DNA from: Juglans regia
Lineage: Eukaryota > Streptophyta > Magnoliopsida > Fagales > Juglandaceae
NCBI RefSeq assembly: GCF_001411555.2
Contig: NC_049907.1
Location: 7,634,243-7,698,242 of the forward strand
Direction: 5' to 3'
DNA: 64,000 bases
The notes beneath the pieces are model-generated. The model did no database searches, was not told where the DNA came from, and saw only the letters and a list, made by a program, of their open reading frames with translations. Both the position numbers and the translations under genes were made by a program. Numbering within the stretch: the stretch's first letter is position 1; every line of letters begins with the position of its first letter. Positions 60,301-64,000 of this stretch are shown piece by piece.

Positions 60301-61451
60301 GAAAATTAGAAAAACTGAGGCCACAAGAGGTACAAAAAAACTGCAAGCACTAACAACATCTAGAAAAAGAGGCACAACCTTGAACAGAACTAATTATCAG
60401 TTCGACTGCTTAACAAGTATATTATACTGTACCCAGATGTGAACTTTGTATAATGCAAAAATAAGGATCATATAGCATCTTTCATTATGGTTTACATTTT
60501 AATTTGTTCATCTGTCTACCCGCATCTCAGTAGGAATTATGTGCCATATCTTCCACAAGACCACCAATTCTTTAAACAACAGCATGCAATTTTCTTTTTT
60601 CTTCTTTTTTGGGTTGGGGGAGGGGCAAAGACATGAGGTGTTGCACAGAAGGCCTTACTTTAGTTCTCCCATCTATGGGCCTTCATTAAGACCATCAAAA
60701 GGATGGGAGGCGTTGGCCTGTTGGGTAAAGTGTATGTTCATAACCAAGACCTTTAACTCTGTCTTCACCTCCACCCAGCCCCACGCAACAAATAGAGATA
60801 TTCAACTCCCTGCAGTATATGTACAAGTGTTTGTGCACATGCATGTAGGTGCGCAAATTCTCACACTTGCAACTCTCCAAGCTTTGGTCCTTAAGATTCA
60901 CAAGTTGGAAACTGACCTAGTTAGGCCTAGACCCACAACAGGGTCTCATAAAATTGAACTCACAAACCGGCGTGGCTTAATGTGACACATTAGATCCATA
61001 TCAAACTACATCAATATGTGAGTTTATTTTTGGGAGATCCCTTTATGGATGAAGCATTTTTCAATTAGGTCCACAATCTTCAAGGTATACAGCTTATATT
61101 AAATTGGGATCCATGTAATATCACATTATAAAATACTTGCGTGTGTGTGTTTAAAAATAAAACCAGAGATAAACGTAGGTTGATGATTGAATTGCATATA
61201 CAAATTATGTGGAATAATGAGATAGATAATATGCAATTTGCCTCATACCAAGGTTAAAAGAAACACATGATACTGAAAGGACCATTCAGAAAATACATAA
61301 CACGGCTAGTTAATTAACAAGAGCCAAGAAAAATAACAAGCCAAAGAAAAGCAATAATCACAAGAAAACTTCAGTGACTGAAATAGCATAGTAATGCAAA
61401 ATATACGTATCATACCTCCGGTTTAATAACTGCCATATCAACTTCTGACAT
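54371..61451 (-). CDS. ASK21: SKP1-like protein, ASK20/ASK21 class
   Basis: Eight coding exons on the minus strand, in order 61416-61451, 60018-60242, 59489-59680, 59294-59404, 58953-59031, 56337-56440, 56044-56222, 54371-54506. They total 1062 nt, 353 residues plus stop. It starts MSEVDMAVIKPE. Then comes the SKP1 POZ fold (about 15-85: IWLQTVDGSIQQVEQEVAMF, NPSMLSLILDYCRFHQ) and the dimerisation domain (about 95-160: SAADSLQLKPLVDLTSRALA, KTPEEIREIFHLPDDLTEEE). Unlike core ASK1, the protein goes on for about 180 residues: a basic coiled stretch (KKKNRRRKDQLKN) and a conserved acidic/aromatic end (DDEIDPALKEKIDREVEDFA). This extension is what identifies ASK20/21. It would act as an adaptor in SCF-type E3 complexes; what the tail binds is not shown here. 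Several introns hold repeats. Confidence 0.93.
55190..55440. mobile_element. Foldback element M7 in SKP1-like intron 7
   Basis: GTGCCCGTTTGGTTTTAAGC at the left and TACCAAACAGTAAACAG at the right flank an inner hairpin (AAAGTGCTTTAAGCACTT). The design is typical of a non-autonomous DNA element. Confidence 0.5.
56850..57050. mobile_element. Foldback element, family M2, in SKP1-like intron 5
   Basis: GGTTAGACAGTTCAGATGAG...GAATAGTAGATGAATAAAAT at the left and GATGAGATGAGATAAGGAGG...TATCCAAACCCAGCC at the right; opposite orientation to 27190. Confidence 0.65.
57255..57425. mobile_element. Foldback element, family M4, in SKP1-like intron 5
   Basis: CTACTCATCATCCCACACCA at the left and TGTGGTGTGTGGAATGATAA at the right are inverted copies. 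A second CTACTCATCATCCATACACC lies inside. Confidence 0.65.
57450..57494. repeat. 18-bp perfect inverted repeat
   Basis: TTAATATGTTGAACTAAG (57450-57467) and its exact inverse complement (57477-57494) are separated by nine bases, giving a strong hairpin. The right arm is the start of the 79-bp tandem unit. Confidence 0.85.
57476..57627. repeat. 79-bp tandem duplication
   Basis: The unit starting ACTTAGTTCAACATATTA at 57476 is repeated at 57555, with no differences seen over the roughly 73 bases of the second copy. The identity indicates a recent event inside SKP1-like intron 5. Confidence 0.88.
57630..57772. mobile_element. Foldback element M6 in SKP1-like intron 5
   Basis: GTGATAAACACACAACACAT...GGGTATTTTTGTAAAATA pairs with TATTTTACAAAAATACCC...GTGTTGTGTTTATCATTT: long terminal inverted repeats with a very short centre. 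Confidence 0.7.
57825..58075. mobile_element. Foldback element, family M5, in SKP1-like intron 5
   Basis: GGTAGTGCTACTACGCCGCC...AAGTTTGACCGCT at the left, AGCGGTCAAATTGAAAG...GGGGGCATAGTATCATTTTCC at the right, with CTTAACCATTAAGTAAAA inside. Confidence 0.6.
58237..58251. repeat. Target-site duplication of truncated LINE, left copy
   Basis: GTATATCTCTATGTA, identical to 58426-58440. Confidence 0.8.
58252..58425 (+). mobile_element. Strongly 5'-truncated LINE tail in SKP1-like intron 5
   Basis: A 174-bp insertion flanked by perfect 15-bp duplications. It has a LINE 3' UTR signature (TTCTTGTGTACTTGGGCAACGCC...AATAAAAATTTATT) and a short A-rich end. A related tail follows the zf-RVT fragment at 62514. 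Confidence 0.8.
58426..58440. repeat. Target-site duplication of truncated LINE, right copy
   Basis: GTATATCTCTATGTA, identical to 58237-58251. Confidence 0.8.
59825..59940 (-). mobile_element. tRNA-derived SINE in SKP1-like intron 2
   Basis: On the minus strand GTTGTAGCTCAAATGGAAC (A box) and GCAGGTTCAGGATTC (B box) flank a body ending in a T-rich run on the plus strand (59820-59830). It is closely related to the SINE at 49443. Confidence 0.7.
60243..61415 (-). other. Intron 1 of the SKP1-like gene: repeat-like content
   Basis: The stretch 60600-60970 is GC-richer and contains GGAGGCGTTGGCCTGTTGGG and AGGGTCTCATAAAATTGAAC, which look like retroposon pieces. A 148-codon plus-strand frame there has no domain. 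No independent gene is supported. Confidence 0.4.
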
Positions 61452-61624
61452 TTTCCAATGATTTTAAAACACCAAGAAAGATGGAAAAAACAAAGCACCT
61501 CTCCAATAGAAGTATAACCCCTGTCAGACCTGAAATGCTCCAGAAGGCCAAATGAAAGCTCGCCTTCCTTTAGCAATCAGACTTTCTAATATTTGTAAAA
61601 GTTATCCAACATTCCAGCCATAAT

Positions 61625-61703
61625 GCACTGAGTCCATCAACAATATTTTTTTTTATCAAAAAATATTAGAATCCTTTGCACCGAGTCCATCAACAATATT
61701 ACC
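61625..61703. repeat. Direct repeat around a 30-bp polyT insert
   Basis: GCA(C)(T/C)GAGTCCATCAACAATATT occurs at about 61625-61651 and again at 61678-61702. Between them lies only a T-run plus TATCAAAAAATATTAGAATCC, as if a LINE copy had been truncated to its last few bases. Confidence 0.6.
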
Positions 61704-61994
61704 AGCAGCAATCCCAATAAATATTCTTAGTTCAACGTTGAACCGGAAAAACAGGAAAAGTTTGCAACTTTATCGACCACAAAATGCAAGTTTGCATGCT
61801 TTAAGAGTACCTGGAAGAGCCATAATGTTTTATCATGACAAATTTACAGGAAGAAAGATCAAAAGTTTGAGAGAAAATATATGACAAGCAAGGAAAAAAC
61901 AAACAAAAGAGAAAGATGAATGCTGAATTAATTTTAGATTTCTGCCATCACAATCCAAACAAAATGCCGAGCATACATTCTTTTTATTCAGTGC

Positions 61995-62050
61995 ATATAC
62001 CTGTTCATTCACTATGGCTTTAGATGTGGATTCCATAGTTAACTCTCCTA
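61995..62050 (-). other. Possible noncoding first exon of the SKP1-like gene
   Basis: On the minus strand a sequence ending ...GAATGAACAG is followed by GTATATGC, a good splice donor (near 62001). A short upstream frame MESTSKAIVNEQ would not join in frame with the SKP1-like start, so any use would be as 5' UTR. Confidence 0.3.
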
Positions 62051-62059
62051 ATTTGCAAT

Positions 62060-62105
62060 CTTTTTTATTGGCACCGGGTGTCCAGGACAGAGTCTCAACC
62101 CCAAG
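62060..62105 (-). mobile_element. SINE 3'-end fragment
   Basis: Read on the minus strand, GGACACCCGGTGCCAATAAA with its A-rich end is the 3' terminus of a plant SINE. The head is missing. Confidence 0.5.
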
Positions 62106-62490
62106 TGTAACAACCCGGTCTAGTATTATTAGAGATGCAATATGGATACTTTTATGTACTAAGTGGGCCCTACTTAATTAGAAATTGGCCCAAGAAATTT
62201 TTGAAAGACCCAAAGATATTTATTGGACCAATTAGACACATTTTAAAATTAAGATCGGCCATTAGAATTTTTCTCATTTTAGAATCATCATTAATTGAGG
62301 TCCCCTATACAGTTTCAATCACTCCCAGTCCTACCTTAAGTGAACTGCTAAAGTGTGTTTTTAAATTTCAAACTTTATCATCCATTGATCACTAACCGAG
62401 GCCCCCTTGAAATGTAGTACCCATTTTCATATGGAACTCTCCCATTTCTTAGAATCCCACTGACCGATTTACTACCAGCTTTTATCTGAA
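62106..62490. repeat. LTR-like fragment
   Basis: Starts TGTAACAACCCGGTCTAG, a common start of plant Gypsy LTRs, and contains short repeats of AATTGAGGTCCCC/CTAACCGAGGCCCCC. No coding part. Limits are uncertain. Confidence 0.35.
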
Positions 62491-62513
62491 ACTCTCTCAG
62501 TTTCTTAAAATTT

Positions 62514-62926
62514 GTGGATCACCTCTTACTGCATTGTGAGGTAATAAGGGTGTTGTGGGATGAGATCTTTCAAAGGGTTGATAGTGCTTGGGTTATGCCT
62601 TTGATGGTGGTGGACTTGTTGGGTTGTTGGAGGAAGATGCAAGGTTGTCATCAAGTGACAACCGTGTGGAAGATGATCTCGTTGTGCATCATGTGGTGTA
62701 TTTGGTCGGAAAGGAATGCGCGTTGCTTTGAAGACAAGGAACGCACAATGGCGGAGCTGAAAGACTTTTTCCTCCACACTTTACTGCTTTGGTTTTCCGC
62801 TATTGTACTAAATGGGGACAATGTTCATGATTTCTTATCTTTAATTTATTGCGCTTAGAATGTATTTAGATGTTTTTTTGTATACTTCTTGTGTATACGG
62901 ACTATGCCTACTTCATTCATAAGGGT
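62514..62926 (+). mobile_element. LINE fragment: zf-RVT domain end and 3' UTR
   Basis: The frame 62514-62858 (DHLLLHCEVIRVLWDEIF, MWCIWSERNARCFEDKERTM) is the end of a zf-RVT domain from LINE ORF2. After the stop at 62856-62858 comes a LINE 3' UTR (TTGTATACTTCTTGTGTATACGGACTATGCC). The rest of that tail (ATCAATAATATTTATCTCTT) continues at 63618, after the CCGG-rich element, so the element landed inside the LINE tail. Confidence 0.75.
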
Positions 62927-63613
62927 GTAAATTCAAACCGGAAAACCGGACCGAACAGGACCGGTTTTACCGGTTTTGAATCGGTCCGGTCCGGAACCGG
63001 TTTTTAAAACGTAAAAACCGGCCGGTTCCGGTTCCGGGATTTTTTGGACCGAACCGAACTGGACTGGTTGATTAAAAAAAATAAAAAATAATATTTTTAT
63101 ATATAAGTTTTATACAAAATATTTTATATATATTAAATATTAATATATATAAGTTTTATATATAATGTATAATTATAAATTTTTATGTGAAATTTTATAT
63201 ATAACATATATATTCATATATGAAATAATTTCTTATTATAATTTATAAATTATTACATAAAATGTTAATACTAAATCACTAAAAGTTTATAACTAATACT
63301 AATATATAACTTATAACTATACCAATAGTCTAATATTAATACTATTATATAGTCTAATATATTAATAAAAGTATAAAACAGTTTTTTTTAAATCAATTTT
63401 TTTTTTATAAACAAATTTTTAATGACAAATTGTGAAATTTACATTTTAAAAAAATCGAAAAACCGGACCGGACCGGAAACCGGTAAAACCGGAAGTACCG
63501 GTTTAGGAGGGTAACCGGTGCGTAATTGGTTTTGAAAAATACAAAACCGGTACATACCGGTTCGGTCCTAGATTTTATCCAAAACCGGATCAGACCGGAC
63601 CGGTTACACCCCT
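62927..63613. mobile_element. CCGG-rich terminal repeat element nested in a LINE tail
   Basis: Begins AGGGTGTAAATTC and ends GGTTACACCCCT. The ends are crowded with ACCGG/CCGGT motifs in both orientations, able to form long foldback structures. The core (63075-63440) is extremely AT-rich. It shares its plan with 52036-52676. No protein is encoded. Confidence 0.65.
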
Positions 63614-63659
63614 ACATATCAATAATATTTATCTCTTACTTATCAGAAAAAACAAAAAT

Positions 63660-64000
63660 TTCTTAAAATCTTAGCCACCCACAACCATCGTTATATCAAA
63701 TAGATTCAGCCAACCGATTACCCACACAATTCTCATTATACACAACTTCCTCGTACAGTACAGTTTCAGAACCTCACAAACACCCACGTCCATCACCCTC
63801 CCTCTCGACCGAATTGTTAGCTCAAGGCAGCCATTGTTTGACTCCAAATCGAACACCCTCTTCCATCTATATATATATATCTTCTCTTCCTCGGCCAATT
63901 CCTCAAAACACAGTCCCTGTTTTAGAGCCCCCAATTACAGAGCCTTGCACAGAAAAGAGAAACGAGAAAACCCAGCCTCTGTTCTCTGTAAACAACCACA
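63660..64000 (+). promoter_or_regulatory. Possible promoter and leader at the window edge
   Basis: TCTATATATATATAT (63866-63880) followed by pyrimidine-rich CTTCTCTTCCTCGG and then A-rich GAAAAGAGAAACGAGAAAACCC is the usual arrangement of a plant TATA promoter and 5' UTR on the plus strand. The gene would start beyond the window. A minus-strand frame over this stretch has no recognised domain. Part of it could also belong to the promoter of the SKP1-like gene. Confidence 0.35.

Noticed and set aside
60539..60985. 148-codon plus-strand frame in SKP1-like intron 1
   Set aside because: Lies over retroposon-like sequence and lacks a domain.
61995..62036. MESTSKAIVNEQ as the N-terminus of the SKP1-like protein
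   Set aside because: It does not splice in frame to the conserved MSEVDMAV start, which has its own ATG.
1..64000. CRISPR array, operons, bacterial mobile elements
   Set aside because: The window is eukaryotic; repeats found are minisatellites and transposons without spacer structure.
1..64000. tRNA, rRNA or snRNA genes
   Set aside because: Only SINE heads with A/B-box-like motifs were seen; none folds as a complete tRNA by eye.

Overview
The window is plant nuclear DNA: AT-rich intergenic sequence, genes of 8-14 exons with GT-AG introns, tRNA-derived SINEs, LINEs, a Gypsy remnant and many short foldback elements. The gene families (a PUB33-type USP/kinase/U-box protein, a signal peptide peptidase-like protease, an ASK20/21-type SKP1-like protein) and the look of the dispersed repeats suggest a eudicot tree, perhaps of the walnut/hickory group (Fagales). 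That placement is inference only.

Layout. (1) 618-5680, plus strand: first copy of a PUB33-like gene (9 exons, 816 codons, open throughout). (2) 5950-8712: dispersed retroposons, an old pararetrovirus/retroelement protease fragment and LTR-like sequence. (3) 8713-14472: a nearly full-length LINE on the minus strand with 11-bp target-site duplications, inserted into a degenerate tandem repeat; both ORFs keep a single frame, broken only by four in-frame stop codons. (4) 15060-19640: a decayed GRF zinc-finger gene, a LINE RNase H fragment, and a decayed FAR1/MULE-type transposase gene with minisatellites at its 5' side. (5) 19640-28560: intergenic sequence with a duplicated noncoding segment, an LTR/gag remnant of a Gypsy element and an 0.89-kb polyA retroposon with target-site duplications. 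(6) 28661-35463, plus strand: second PUB33-like copy with the same nine-exon structure. (7) 35464-44005: repeats, foldback elements and a stretch rich in G-box-like motifs. (8) 44006-53071, plus strand: SPPL2/4-type intramembrane aspartyl protease, 14 exons, 536 aa. (9) 54371-61451, minus strand: SKP1-like protein of the ASK20/21 class, 8 coding exons, 353 aa, convergent with the SPPL gene. (10) 61452-64000: upstream region filled with LTR, LINE and CCGG-rich repeats, ending in a possible promoter.

The most interesting feature is the pair of PUB33-like paralogues, which have decayed in opposite ways. The first copy has an open U-box but has lost the kinase catalytic lysine, asparagine, DFG and probably the alpha-C glutamate. 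The second copy keeps those kinase residues, but a +1 frameshift in exon 8 puts its U-box out of frame. Two of the three resident gene families relate to ubiquitination (U-box E3, SKP1-like); nothing shows that they work together.
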